This document shows positions 34,245 to 46,029 of a DNA stretch of 64,000 bases, piece by piece. The stretch spans positions 1 to 64,000 of the forward strand of contig JAMYHX010000089.1 in the NCBI GenBank assembly GCA_025529335.1, written 5' to 3'. The translations under genes were made by a program, and so were the position numbers. Each line of letters starts with the position of its first letter. Position 1 is the stretch's first letter. Under the pieces are notes generated by a model. The model was not told where the DNA came from and made no database searches. It saw nothing but the letters and a program-made list of their open reading frames with translations. The DNA is from Rhizopus sp. PT2906 (taxonomy: Eukaryota > Mucoromycota > Mucoromycetes > Mucorales > Rhizopodaceae).

Positions 34245-36632
34245 ATGTCAACAGGAATCACTTTTTCGACACTTCTTTTTCGTCCTCGTAAGCTAAAGTA
34301 CAATAAGTTTTATAGAAAGATACTAAACAATGTTCAAGACAAAGATCTGGCACTATTCTATCCATTTTGTCTCGTACAGCAGCCTCAGTCAAGTCAAGAG
34401 GTCCATCCCTCGTCTCACTTGCTATCGGTCTTCGATTTGCCCATACGAACAAAATATCCATTGCCTACTGTGAAGCACAACCACCAACCTTTGTAAAACC
34501 ACCCCTCGTTCAAACCAAGACAGTACATGAAACCTTATTACAGAAAAAGCAAAACACCCGATCTGTTCTTTATGACGTATGGGAGCTTATCAAGCCTGAC
34601 CTCGGACTACTCTGTTTGATCATCTTGACCGCTATAGGAGCAGCTATTGTTCAACTTCAGACACCCATGGTAACCGGACAGCTGATCAACATCTTGTCTA
34701 GTGTGAAAGAACTAGGATCTCTCACGATTCGCGATTTGAATAAGCCTGCGATGAAACTCTTTGGTCTTTTGGTTTCTCAAGGTTTGTGTTCTCTATGAAA
34801 TATAAAGATAGTTATTTATGATTGATTTAGGCTTTTTGACGTTTGCACATATTGCGCTGGTTTCTGCTTTTGGCGAAAATGTTGCTAAAAGACTTCGTTC
34901 CAAGCTCTTTTCTGCCATCATTCAGCAAGATTTGACTTTTTTTGATACCCATCGTAGCGGCGAGTTAGTCAGTCGACTCACAGCCGATGTTGCCGAATTC
35001 AAGGTAAGAGAGGATACTGTACGTAGAAGAAAATGATAAAGAGACTTTGATTAGAGTACATTCAAACAACTGGTCACTCAAGGTTTAAAATCTGTCACTC
35101 AAACGATCGGATCAGCCATTCAGCTCTTTAGAATCTCCACTTCTTTAACCTTGACTATGCTAGGAACAATGCCTATTCTTTATATCATGCTTAATCTGTA
35201 TGGTAGTTATTTAAGAAATTTGAGCAAAAAGAATAAGCAATTGGATGGTTATGCTGGTGGTGTTGCTGGCGAGGTGAGTGTATATAATTTTTCCTTTGCA
35301 GAATGTATTTTTAACATCATCTAGGTCCTTTCCAACATGAGAACGGTAAGAGCCTTTGCCTCTGAGGAACGTGAGATGGAGCATTATGGAAAATCATGTA
35401 ACCAAGTAGCCAAGGCTAACCAGTACATGGGACTTCATATCGGCCTCTTCCAGGGACTGACAAATATCTCGATCGGATGTATGGTCTTGACCGTACTTTA
35501 CTATGGTGGATCTTTGGTCGTGAAGCACGAATTGACCGGTGGTGATCTTATGTCCTACATGCTCTCAACTCAAACTGCTCAACAATCACTCGTCTCTCTT
35601 GGCGTCTTGTTTGGTCAATCCATCAAGGCTGCTGCTTCTGCTAGTCGCGTCTTTGAATTCATTCACTTGCAGCCTCAGGTGCCATTAAGAGGTGGCCTGA
35701 TCCCCGACCACGTTCACGGTAACATTCAGTTCAGAGATATCGATTTCAGCTACCCATCACGGCCTCAACATAAGGTGCTCAACGGATTTAGCTTGGACAT
35801 TTCTCAAGGCACGACTGTGGCCTTGTGTGGACCTTCTGGTTCTGGTAAATCAACAATCGCTTCCCTTTTAGAGAGATTCTACGAGCCTACTGCTGGAAAT
35901 ATTTATTTGGATGGCGAAGAATTAAGGACATTGGACCCTTCATGGCTGAGAGAGCATATTGGTTTCATCAACCAAGAACCTGTCTTGTTCGCCACATCTA
36001 TTCTTGAAAATATACGTTACGGAAGACCTGATGCTACTTTAGAAGAAGTGAAGGAAGCTGCTCGTCAGGCAAATGCAGAATCGTTCATTGAAAGCTTCCC
36101 AGATGGATATGAGACAATCGTAGGTGAGCGTGGTGCTGCCTTGTCTGGTGGACAAAAACAACGCATCGCCATAGCCCGTGCTATTCTTAAAGATCCAAAG
36201 GTGAGAGAAAACAATATACAAATGGCTTTAATGCTGACACGTATAACTTTTGATATTAGGTTCTTATTCTGGATGAAGCTACATCTGCATTAGATAGTAA
36301 GTAGCAGTGTTTTTTTTTTGTTCAATTTGACTAATGTGTACTTGATGTAGCACAAAGTGAAAGAATGGTCCAGGAAGCACTTGATAAGTTAATGCGTGGA
36401 AGGACAGTACTTATTATCGCACACCGTCTTTCGACTATTCGAAAGGCAGACACAATTGTGGTCATGGGCAAAGTACCTGGAAATATTTTAGAGAAAGGCA
36501 AGTTGATTGTTTGTACAAATGATTTTTTTTATTAACTTTTGAGTTACCATAGGAACACACGATGAATTGATGCGTAAACAATCAGTTTATTTTAGACTTC
36601 ATAATCAATTAGCTAATGCAGATAATGAATAA
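34245..36632 (+). CDS. mitochondrial ABC half transporter (ABCB10/Mdl1 type)
   Basis: Inner-membrane exporter with one transmembrane domain and one ATPase domain. Exons 34245-34287, 34380-34781, 34831-35003, 35055-35273, 35325-36200, 36260-36296, 36351-36497 and 36553-36632 give 658 residues. The first exon supplies a presequence (MSTGITFSTLLFRP) and joins in frame to the basic leader SVKSRGPSLVSLAIGLRFAH. The membrane part starts near LLCLIILTAIGAAIVQLQ. The ATPase domain shows Walker A GPSGSGKST, LSGGQKQR, Walker B VLILDEATSALD and the H-loop AHRLSTIR. The last intron uses a GC donor (GCAAGT at 36498). Mdl1/ABCB10 transporters are linked to peptide export, haem synthesis and oxidative stress; the substrate here is not inferable. 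Confidence 0.93.
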
Positions 36633-36712
36633 AAAGACATGTTTATATAAATAGTGAAGCTTATCAGGGGTATTTATTATTTATACATTATACTAATAAA
36701 GTGAAATATGGC

Positions 36713-38540
36713 TTAGATCTCTTGCTTTTCGTCAATGATGATCAGCTCAGTGTTGTTTTCGTGCTGCTCTTTTGCAGATTCTTCTTCGAGATATCTAGCA
36801 ATATCCAATTTAGCCTTGTCAACATCGATGAACCAAATGATCACCATGGCAACAACAAATAAGGCGAGTACAAATGGCCAACCTCTCCAGAGGTTTGTTG
36901 TGTACTGAGTGATGGCACCAATGATAGCAGGGCCGATCCAGGAAGAAGCTTTATTGATGACACCAAAGAGGCCAAAGAACAGGTTTTCTTTGCCTTTAGG
37001 AATCAATTCAGCCAACATAGTGTTCTGCCATGCCCAAATAGGGGCTGAGAATAGACCTGTCCAAACATAGAATACCCAGAGCTCCCAGCTGGTTCTGATG
37101 CCAAAATTAGTAAGACCTATACCAAAACATCCCCAGACGGCGACAACACCAGAGAGGCCGACGATGATAAGTAGGTTGGTCTTTGTGCTGACACCTATCT
37201 TTGACAACCAGAGAAAGAAGAAGCAGCCGATAATGGATGTCACGGCTGATGCGAGGTTGAGGATAGTGACTTGCTGAGCGGAAAAGCTTGTGATTTGACC
37301 CTGCGTGATGGCGATCATTTGATTTGTTGTCGAGATAGCATCTGAGAACATAAAGTAAGAGAGAATATACAAGAATAGGTACTTGAGTCTCTTTGCTTCC
37401 TTTACGGCCCTAAAAATCGATTTCCAACCGATGGTAAAATGGTTTGAGTCCTTTGGAAGAGGTGGGCCTTGTCTACCCGTAGGAATGGCGAGGAAGTAAG
37501 GGATGGCGTTTAGTACCCAGAAACCACCACAGACAACAGTGGAGATGTAATTGAATATAGGTGCATTACCAAGGTAATGTGGGGTATCCTCTGGGAAATT
37601 ATAGTTTGACCACGCAATGTAGGATACACCAGACAGGATGCCTTGTGAAAATGGATTAGGTTATTGTGTGTGTCCTACACAATTATTCATGTACCGCACC
37701 TGTCATGATCAAGAAACCAATGTTTGAAAAGATAGTAGACACAGCAGACACATGATTTCTCCATTTTTCAGTAATAACTAGTTTCTCATCTCTTGACAAG
37801 TTGGGATCTGCTCGAGCCTTTCGGACCACTGGTAAGTTATCACTATTGTATGAATACGGAATAAAGAACCTGTAACCAAATCTGTTAAAATCTTTACCTG
37901 AGTGTAGGGAAAGCAGCTGCATAAAATACGAGCGATGTTCCATATGAGATCAGAGCAAGGATCATGATGGCCATCATGGCATTCCAGTTGGATCCATCAT
38001 TATAAATAAAGACGATAGGAAGTATTTGAGTAGCACAGCCGATAACGGTGGCAATTAAGAGAATGTACCTATTCCATTTACCGTAATCTGCAAGACTGCC
38101 AAATGAAGTAAATAGAACGAATTGGATCACGAAGGCTATTGCTTGAGAATACAAGACCATGGACGCAACGGGAACACTGCCTCCATTCCAAGGAACATAA
38201 CATACTTCGTCTTGGTTATAAATGTCACAACCTTGTTTGGCAGGCGAGGTATCTGTGGCAGGATAGAACCCTCCGAGATAAGCGAGAGACTGAAGTATAT
38301 TTGGCATGTAACTATTAATAGTAAATCCATTATCCTAAAAATGCAAAAGACTATTTAATAAAGTATGATTATATATAAACTTTATCAACATACTCCATTA
38401 TAATAAAGGTAATATCCCCATAGTTCCCATTTAGTAGCAGGAGGCTGAGAGAGTACTTCTTTGCCTTCTTTTGTTGTTGGATCTATTTCTACATCTGTTG
38501 AAGTAAAAGGACTAGCAAAGATACCGTTTTCCTTTTTCAT
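36713..38540 (-). CDS. Atg22-type vacuolar amino-acid effluxer (MFS)
   Basis: Polytopic MFS permease of the Atg22 family, exporting amino acids from the vacuole after autophagic breakdown. Exons 38540-38394, 38334-37898, 37869-37700 and 37641-36713 give 560 residues. Family features: N-terminal WELWGYYLYYNGDNGFTIN, a luminal Cys-containing loop CDIYNQDEVC, many membrane helices (e.g. YILLIATVIGCATQILPIVF) and a central loop DPNLSRDEKLVITEKWRNH. The C-terminal half holds WAWQNTMLAELIPKGKENLF with FGLFGVINKASSWIGPAI. The C-terminal tail is acidic. Its stop lies 80 bp from that of the convergent ABC transporter. Confidence 0.9.
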
Positions 38541-39639
38541 TTATTAAAGGTAACAAAAGAGAGAAAAGGAAAGACGAAATAAAAAAAGACATGATCTTTT
38601 TATAGTTGATCCACAATGAAAAGTGCAACCGTTTGTTCTTTTTTTTTTCTTTTTTTTTATTCCCACAGCAACCTGTATTTAGAATCGAATTATTGTGATA
38701 CCATTCGTATTCCTATGAAAAAGTCCCTTGGAAACAGACCCTTTTATCTTTATTTACCTTACTTAAACCAATTGAAATCACGTAATACAAGTATATCACC
38801 TGGCCTTTGGTCTATTTATAAAATATACATTAATACATAGTCGTTTGTCCTTTTTGCTTATTTTGGATATATTATCATTTTCATTATTACTTTCTATCAT
38901 TCTTTCTTCGCACACAAAGGTGATCATCTGTGTTATTTCAATGACCGAGTAAAAGATAATTAAGGCCATGTCAATCAATTAAAGAATCATTTGTGCTGCA
39001 TACAAGGGAGGAGCATATATCAAGCAATATGAAGATGGGAGGAAATGGGGCTAAGCCATGTATTTGCAAGGCTCTCTTCTTTTGTCAAATTCGCGATGAC
39101 AAGACTCGTTCTGCTTCTTAGTAATACAGGCAACACTGTACCTGTACTTGGCTCTTGTGACATTGTGGTCTTCTAAAGATCTACAATACTCTGGTCGATT
39201 TCCCTTATCAAACATTAATTTGACAGTAATGTTTCGATATGTTCATTGGGTAACCTTAACATTACGACTCTCTATATGTCTGTCGAATAAGCCACGGCCA
39301 AGATGAGGCCTATTTCCCCTTTGCCAGATCCGATTATGTGATTGGCTTTCGGAACTAATAGAGGAACGGGAACTCCCACCATTAGACGAATTTCATACTA
39401 TTTTATATGCAAAGAGTACTCCACAAGGAATTTCATGACACGGCGGAGACAAGAGCGAGACTGCTAGATAACACAATAAGAGGGTGATTATTGAAAGAAG
39501 ATATGCAGCATCACTATTATGGACAAAAATGGAAACGTTGCAATTCCAATCATGATGGTATACGTAATTGTTCCTTTTTTTTCTTTTTTCTTTTTTATTT
39601 ACTCTTTACATGTCAAGAAAATTCAGATTACTTTAAACA
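38541..39639. other. intergenic, start of repeat-rich island
   Basis: T-rich promoter region of the Atg22 gene, then about 800 bp of mixed sequence with short frames only. Nothing recognised. Confidence 0.45.
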
Positions 39640-39686
39640 TGCATAGTAGCAAAGGTTCCTTTCGTCTGGTTGGCAAAATCGGGGGA
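39640..39686. repeat. short dispersed repeat, copy 1
   Basis: About 40 bp (GCATAGTAGCAAAGGTTCCT then TTC.TCTGGT) shared with 40068-40112 in the same orientation. On the minus strand both copies encode a similar F-x-x-Q-x-KGTF-x-TM peptide, so this may be the 3' coding end of a decayed repetitive gene. Confidence 0.5.
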
Positions 39687-40016
39687 AGCTAAGCAGGCAT
39701 CACTTGTGATGAAGAGTCTATGGTTAGGATTTTGCCTGTAGAGAGCTGATCCTTCCGGATACTTTGAAAAAGGTATCGCCAGCAGCGACTTTTTTCTACA
39801 CCTAGCCATAAGTCTTTTGATCTCTTTGGCTATCATCATTGTGTGTCGACCCTGGAATACACCAAGTCGCGCTTGATGCTCTCACATTGATGGTAGTGAA
39901 AGTAGCTACGTACGTACTGAATTTGCAATACATGGTCGTATAAGCGGTAATGCACACACATATTTATATGCACGACTAACATAGTTTCTTTGATATCATA
40001 GCATTTAAAAATTTAT

Positions 40017-40547
40017 TCACCTTCTGTTGTTGGCTCTGTTTCTATGGGATAACGCATGGCTTGTAACCGCATAGTAACAAAGGTTCCTTTCTTTTGGTGG
40101 ACAAAATTTGGCAACACTCGTCAAAGTAGCGCAGTATGTCGTCGTGGCTTTCATCTTATCACCTAATTGGATAGCTATTGCTCTTAACGCTGACTGAAGT
40201 GAATGTCGTCCATATGTATTTGCGTATTGATTACAGTCTCTTTTATGGCTTACCCTGACAACATTGACCACCGTGCTTGATTCCATGCTTGATTGAATGT
40301 ATCGTACCTTGTCGGAGTTGTTGACATTTGTGAGTATCACCGTATGATCTTTTGGGAGAATTGATCGTAATTGTCTTGTTTGAAAAGATTTTTGGATAAT
40401 GATAATGATGACAGTTGAAGGCATATATGGATATAGAACGCGAAATACAGAAGTGATCACTGCTTGGTAGACCTTTAACTGTTGAATGGAGTATGTCTGA
40501 CGATCCATAAAAGTCGCAATATATTTTTCAGTCCTTGAGAGACACAC
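40017..40547 (-). pseudogene. degenerate repetitive ORF, unknown family
   Basis: A 176-codon open frame on the minus strand with unconvincing composition. Its 3' part overlaps the second copy of the short repeat (40068-40112), where the conserved reading is in a different frame ending in a Glu/Thr-rich tail. I read the region as a mobile-element or repetitive-gene remnant. No motif was recognised. Confidence 0.3.
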
Positions 40548-40905
40548 TGACGCAGATATGGCCTATCATATGTGAGCTTACTATTAGAAACACCGTTACA
40601 ATACTTAATTAAATGTCTGTGCTCTAACTTCCATATCGATGACTCCTTGTTCAACAGCCATTGTCATATCATGCACCATCTCATTGACAAGGCACTTCAA
40701 GCATAGATTGAATCAATAGTTTAATAGTAACTACGGTCCTTCCCAGTTGTTCCCTTAGTAACTGAATGCTTATAAGTACGCTTACAGTATTCAATTATCG
40801 TTATTGTTCATGGATGTTAAAAGAATATAAATGCCATTGTTTTATTCATCGTAAATAAAGGTGCTATAGACTTGATCTCACTGACTCATTGTCCTTTTTC
40901 CTTTA

Positions 40906-41609
40906 TTACCAGTCTTTACCTCTTGCCTTTGTACTTGGCAAAACTATCTTCTTGGGAGCTTTCATTCGTATAGAGGAATCTTTCTGCGGCTGACCTGATC
41001 TGTCTTGATGCTCTCTCTCTAGTCCTTGGATGCGATGAGATAAAGGAACAGTCAGGTCGTATTCGTTTGTAGTTTCCTGAAGTTGGAGCATTAGTGTCTG
41101 GAAGGGTATGCGACTTTGCTTCGCCTGTCTTTGTCGCGTATTCGAGGGGCAGTTTAACTGTCTGAGAAGAATCGGATTGTCGGGTTCTTCTGTTGTTTAG
41201 TATGTACAATTTCAATGCGAAGTAGATAGTCTTCAGTTCGCTTACATTGGTAGAAGTTTCTTTTTTTTTTTCTTCCTTCGCCCCAATAGCCCGACGTTTC
41301 TAGTATTTCCGACTTCACTCCGTAGTCTGTGTTTGGAAGCATCTACATGGATTATCAGGGTTGGAGTCAAGGGCTCTGGAGGTGCCATATGAATTGGAAG
41401 GCTGTTCTTGTTCAATGATCATCCTTCCTACCATTGTAAGCTTTGCAAGCTTTGCTGAAAGTTAGCAAGGCCATTTCCAATTCTTGTTGCCGTTCTACCT
41501 CATGCCCTTCGTTGGGTTCCATTGAAGATGACGAGCATGAAGTAAAGATTCGCCGATCATTAGGACTACTGATGCCATCTTCCCAATCAGGCTCACCACC
41601 TAACGGCAT
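40906..41609 (-). pseudogene. overlapping broken frames, unknown protein remnant
   Basis: Several minus-strand frames of 60-100 codons overlap here, including a Ser/Glu-rich one (41609-41412) and an Arg/Ser-rich one (41215-40916). They look like one low-complexity, hydrophilic protein broken by frameshifts or unspliced introns. The family is not recognised. The stretch abuts the repeat that begins near 41632. Confidence 0.3.
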
Positions 41610-41631
41610 GATCTGATAATTGCAGTTTTCA

Positions 41632-41885
41632 TTACTTGCAGCACTCGCTGGACAATCTTGTTTATTTTCACTTGTAGCATCATGATGTTCATCTACTCAG
41701 TGTTGAGGCGAAACCCCTATGAATCCCCGTGGGTTGTGATGAAATTAGCGTACTCTTTTCCCAGTTCATGAAGAAACCCAGTGATGTAATGACAGAATGG
41801 CGTATTCTTGTGAATGAATGGATGATAATGTTGTCAGCGGGGCTCGTAATGGCCATTGGTGCCTGCGTTAGTAAAAACGGAGGGA
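41632..41885 (+). repeat. partial copy (inverted) of the PD-(D/E)XK-type repeat gene
   Basis: 41632-41775 is the reverse complement of 45829-45985, and 41776-41880 that of 45403-45500, both nearly identical. On the + strand this copy encodes FSQFMKKPSDVMTEWRILVN and EWMIMLSAGLVMAIGAC in a continuous frame. Similarity stops at a G-rich run near 41880, so the copy is truncated. The two blocks are adjacent here but are separated by about 330 bp in the other copy. Confidence 0.8.
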
Positions 41886-42523
41886 GGGAGGGCTTCTCAC
41901 CATGGGTGGCGTGTGGCAGTCTTGATAGTTTGTTGATCTTGTGCCACACTTTCGTTAAGGTTTGTGATATGCTCCATGACTGGCTCAACAAATGCGTCGC
42001 TTAAATGGCTATAAAAGGGGTACACTTGTTGCATTAATTTTAAGTCTACGATAAAAAAGAAAGCGTGGTTCTGAGAGTAATGATCGCATCTCAAGTTGAA
42101 AAGGAGACAAATAAGATTGAAACAGCAACTACGCTCAATTAACCTTTTATGATGTTTGAACTCATTGTTGCTTTACTTATGTTGTGATATAAAAAAAAGT
42201 AAACTAAGTCGGCTGCTTCTTATTTTGGGAAATGTTATAAATATTCGTAAACTTGGTTACAAAAGAATCCTTTCTATAACCTTTCATCGTTTTGTTTTTC
42301 TTGTTCTTAAGAGCATAGAGCATATGAAAATCATTAATGTAAGCCTATGTATTTAAAATATATTAAAGAAAGAACGAATATTAGATTATTTGATATTTAT
42401 TCCAACATACCTTGACACTTAGCACAAGCATCAGAGTGTTATACCTTCTGTGATATTTGTGCTATATAGTTGTAAAACAGTGAAGAGTCAATTGACTACA
42501 TTTACTTTTAATAGAAAGAAGAG

Positions 42524-43010
42524 CTAATAAATGAGGATACGACCCGGATATATATGAGGGGTGACGACTGTAAATATCTGATGTATACAACAAGACGGCG
42601 TCAGACATTTACAGTCCTCAATTTTAGCTGCATCACTCTTCTTTAATGGCTTCGCCTTCGAGAAGTGAATAAACTTATGGGGGTTCAGAATACCTGATCT
42701 ATGTCTCAGAGTATCTGCTCTATTTAACGAGTTTATCTTAATATTCTTCTCGAGCTTAGACCAGTGTTCCTTTATAGAGTTCACAAAAGGTAAATCAAGC
42801 AGCATAAATAAAGACTTGAATCCTCGTTTGTTTATAACATTCACAACAAAGCGAGTGTTTCCATGATAGTGAAAGATCCCTTCTTATTGTATTTATCACA
42901 AATTCAGCATACGTATCATGCAAAGGAAAGCTAACAAAATGCATGAATTTGTAGTCCATATTTCCTTTTCTAAAGTCAGTCGAAGAGCTCTGGTTTAAGA
43001 TCAAGACAGA
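42524..43010 (-). pseudogene. decayed DDE transposase (IS630/Tc1 superfamily), C-terminal part
   Basis: On the minus strand two overlapping frames combine to a transposase-like C-terminus: HYHGNTRFVVNVINKRGFKS, then FVNSIKEHWSKLEKNIKINS and LNRADTLRHR. The pattern resembles the block around the third acidic residue of DDE_3 transposases (SPxLNPIEExWSKxKK), but the catalytic positions are lost and a frameshift separates the halves near 42855. About 57 bp at its 3' end recur at 63142-63200. Confidence 0.5.
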
Positions 43011-43100
43011 GGTCAGCTTTCTAAGAAAGACTAATTACCATCTTTATTATTGAGTCTGTTCAGAAGATGACTTGATACCTTAGTATCGGTAGTATCGGTA

Positions 43101-44388
43101 GTGCAGTCACACATAATTCGGTTTCCGCAAATTTTACATCAAATGTTTGGAAAGCCATTGTTCCTCCCCTTCAGTGTTTAGAGACTCCATGTTTATAAAG
43201 AATAGGCTTTAATATGTTTATTGAAAGAATATAAAATAAAAAGAAAAATCAATATTTCGTCGACCCTCCTTTTGCCTCAATTACTGCCTCACATCAAGCC
43301 TTCATACTTTCGATCAAATATGCCGCTAATCCAGGGCTTATTTTCTTCCACTCTTCTCTCAACACAATGCTCAACACTTCAGTATTTCTTATCTCACTAC
43401 TTATTTCCTTGCTAAGTTTACCCAAAGCGGCCCAAACATGCTCTATCGGGTTCAAATCAGGACTTTGTGTAGGTCAGTGCTCAAAGCCCCTGATCTGGTG
43501 GGGTTCCTTCCACCAGTATGGCAGCTAGCTCCATCCTCTTGGAATATGTAGTCTCTGTCCTCTTGTTGTCAGAGTTGCGTGAACCAGGGATGGAAGCTTT
43601 GAGCTAAAGTATTGATATATTCGTCTTGATCGACTGTGTTGTCAACCAAGACCAATGGGCCAAAACCGTTGGCATGAAAGCAGCTCCAAATCATCATCCC
43701 ACCGTCTCCATACTTCTTTGTCAGTACAATATGCTTAGTCTCATATCGTTCACCAACTTTTCTGATGACTCTGACACCTCCATTGTTACTGGTAATAGTG
43801 AACCGAGATTCATCGCTCCAAATGACGCTAGACCACTGTTCAATCGTCCAATTGGTATGTCATGGGCCCAGCGAAGCCTTTTCTTCATGTGCTCTTCTGT
43901 CAATGCTGGTTTATGAGTAGCAAAGTAAGAACCATAATCCATCCTCTTCGAACTGCTGATAACAGTCTGTCTACAGATTTCTACATCTACATTATGCAGT
44001 TCTAATTTCAGACGGTCGTATGTTACGAATGGATCATCTCTTATGGTTCTCATAAGCAGTCTCTGGGATCTCTCATTGATTTTATGAGTTCTTCATTTTG
44101 GCTTGGTTGGCAGAGGCGATCCAGTCTTCTTTATTCTATCTACAGTGCTTTGTACTATCGACTTTGGCATTTTGACTATGTTTGCAATGTTGTCATACGA
44201 ATACCCTGCTTTTCTAAGGTAATGAATACCCCAGTACTTTCTTTCTTCGCGAGGCTGATAAGGGCCACGTTCTTTAGTTGATACGTTTTCAGCAGACATG
44301 GATGCTTATTAAAATATTGAGAAATAAACAAATTTATAAAAGAAAACAACTTCAATTTTTATTGAATTATGTGAATTATGTGTGACTG
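43101..44388 (-). mobile_element. Tc1/mariner element, ~1.29 kb, inactivated
   Basis: Bounded by an inverted repeat: CAGTCACACATAATTC at 43104-43119 and its reverse complement at 44373-44388, each flanked by TA (43099-43100 and 44389-44390), as expected for the TA target duplication. It sits in a short tandem TATCGGTAG-like repeat present on both sides. It contains one transposase reading frame, now broken, on the minus strand. Confidence 0.8.
43294..44299 (-). pseudogene. Tc1-type DD(34)D transposase pseudogene
   Basis: Starts at the ATG at 44299 with a helix-turn-helix-like N-terminus (REERKYWGIHYLRKAGYSYD). A frame change follows around 44090, then NPF-like FVTYDRL and RLRWAHDIPIG, and a second frameshift near 43850. 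The catalytic motifs are visible in pieces: IWSDESRF for the first Asp, FQEDGASCHT for the second, and TQSPDLNPIEHVWAALGK for the third. A stop codon near 43585 interrupts the third quarter. The frame ends at 43294. Frameshifts plus the stop show that it cannot make a complete transposase. Confidence 0.85.
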
Positions 44389-44428
44389 TATCGGTACTAT
44401 CGGTAGTATCAGTGGCATTGGATTTTAT

Positions 44429-45522
44429 TCATGTTTTTCTCTTTTTTCTATAATACATCTCCTTTACGCTTACTGCACTCTTGTATTCCACAAAGAAACC
44501 TTTCTTGCAGCCTTCAGCGTGACAGTCAGTCCAGTTCATCCTCCCCTTCAACCCCTCCCTATACGACTTGATGAATTCGAAATCGTCCGTACTATGGAAA
44601 GCGGCTCCTGGCAGTTGATCTTCGTAGGCATCCATGATCTTATTATCAACTTCCGAAATATTTAAGTCCTTTGGCGATGCCATTGGCGCCACCACGATAT
44701 CAGACGAAGAAGAAATCCGTGAATACTTCCGTTTGCAAGTCTCCAGGTAGTCAATCCCGTCTCGAGCATAAAGAACAAGCTTCTCTCTCGAACCAGATGA
44801 AGGATCTTCCGCGACTTTTGTTATTTTTTCAAGCTGGAATTCCATTTGATTGCGCACCTCTAGGAGCACAGTGCGCGCTTGATTCTCTTGAAAACACTCA
44901 TTGTCCACCTTTTCGTTGGCTATGTGGTATAGTAATCTTATTATGCGGTCCCCTCGTTGTCTCAAACCTAGTGGCGATTGATTTTGTTGCGTAAAAAAGA
45001 TTCCGAGTGCAACCATCGGTTGAAGCAGTGGCTGTGTTGCATAGTCAGAGATTGTATCAGATGATAATAGTAAGCATTTCCGTGCCCACAGATCGCACAA
45101 CGTCTCTCTCATAAATGGAAAAGCTTCGCTGGTTTTGAACTTTGCATCCAACTCCTTTCCATTTAGATGGTCAATGCATATGATAATCAGGATAGGTACT
45201 CTTTTGTGGATTTTTTTTGCTGATAGACAGTATCCCATCGCCCGATCCATAAACGTTATGTCAATTGTATGTTGTACCTCTATGAGTATAGGAGGTAGAT
45301 CATTTGAGTGCAAGCTGGATGCATACAAAACATCGGATCTTGTGTTATCCGGCCATTCACCGTCAGCAGCAACGTAAGTGTGGTGTTTGCCTTCTCCCCC
45401 CCGTTTTTACTAATGCAGGCACCAATGGCCATTACGAGTCCCGCTGACAACATTATCATCCATTCATTCACAAGAATACGCCATTCTGTCATTACATCTG
45501 ACGTGTTTGATGAGATAATCAT
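44429..45522 (-). pseudogene. PD-(D/E)XK nuclease-like repeat gene (transposon-associated), frameshifted
   Basis: Minus-strand frame of about 300 codons after a G7 run near 45405 where the frame shifts. The upstream part reads DVMTEWRILVNEWMIMLSAG and the downstream part THTY-VAADGEW...DVLYASS, then PPILIEVQHTIDITFMDRAM and KRVPILIIICIDHL. The D...EVQ...R..Y...PVL arrangement resembles PD-(D/E)XK transposase-like nucleases (Rpn/PDDEXK_2). The remaining ~200 residues are not recognised. A single-base error in the G run could restore continuity with the upstream part, so it may be less damaged than it looks. A ~330-bp insertion separates it from its own upstream block at 45829-45985. Confidence 0.55.
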
Positions 45523-45536
45523 TATAATAACTCGAG

Positions 45537-45816
45537 TATAATCTTACAGTAGAGCATACATTCTACTTTTCTCTATCGCATCTGAAAAGAATAACTTATA
45601 ATAATAATAATAACTATAGTAGCTACTAGTATAACAATAATAACATAAGCATAAATAATGTCAGTGACGACAATAATATAAATAGCAGTCATAGATTCTC
45701 TCTTCCTATAAAACGAACACGCGTCTTATTTAACAACATTCAGCTCTTCTTAATAAAAGAATCTAATTCGCAAGTCATCGACTAAATAGCCTTTTTTCAA
45801 TAACAAACAAAGCTGA
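45537..45816. repeat. ~280-bp dispersed element, copy A
   Basis: Shares its start (TATAATCTTACAGTAGAGCA), its AT-rich (TAA)n middle and its end (CTTTTTTCAA ... AGCTGA) with 61795-62036 in the same orientation. It interrupts the PD-(D/E)XK repeat gene relative to the uninterrupted copy at 41632-41885, so it is an insertion. No ORF. Possibly a solo terminal repeat or a MITE-like element; no clear target duplication was found. Confidence 0.7.
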
Positions 45817-45828
45817 CCACAACAACTT

Positions 45829-45990
45829 CACTGGGTTTCTTCATGAACTGGGAAAAGAGTACGCTAATTTCATCACAACCCACGGGGATTCATAGGGGTT
45901 TCGCCTCAACACTGAGTAGATGAACATCATGATGCTACAAGTGAAAATAAACAAGATTGTCCAGCGAGTGCGGCAAGTAATGAAGCTTGA
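45829..45990 (-). repeat. upstream block of the PD-(D/E)XK repeat gene
   Basis: Reverse complement of 41632-41775 with few mismatches. On the minus strand it precedes the insertion at 45537-45816 and then the coding block at 45500-45403. Confidence 0.75.
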
Positions 45991-46029
45991 TACAGAGAGA
46001 AAGAACGATCCTACAGAATTCTTCCCCAA

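Noticed and set aside
34367..34798. Start of the ABC transporter at 34367.
   Set aside because: That codon is TTG and no ATG precedes it in frame. A small first exon at 34245-34287 provides an ATG and a presequence and joins in phase.
36713..37372. A 219-residue frame that could be read as a separate transporter.
   Set aside because: It is the 3' part of one continuous exon (37641-36713) of the Atg22-type gene; its apparent start is an internal TTG.
43430..43480. A GGGTTCAAATC sequence resembling a tRNA B box.
   Set aside because: It is the complement of the SPDLNPIEH codons of the Tc1 transposase pseudogene, and no tRNA fold is present around it.
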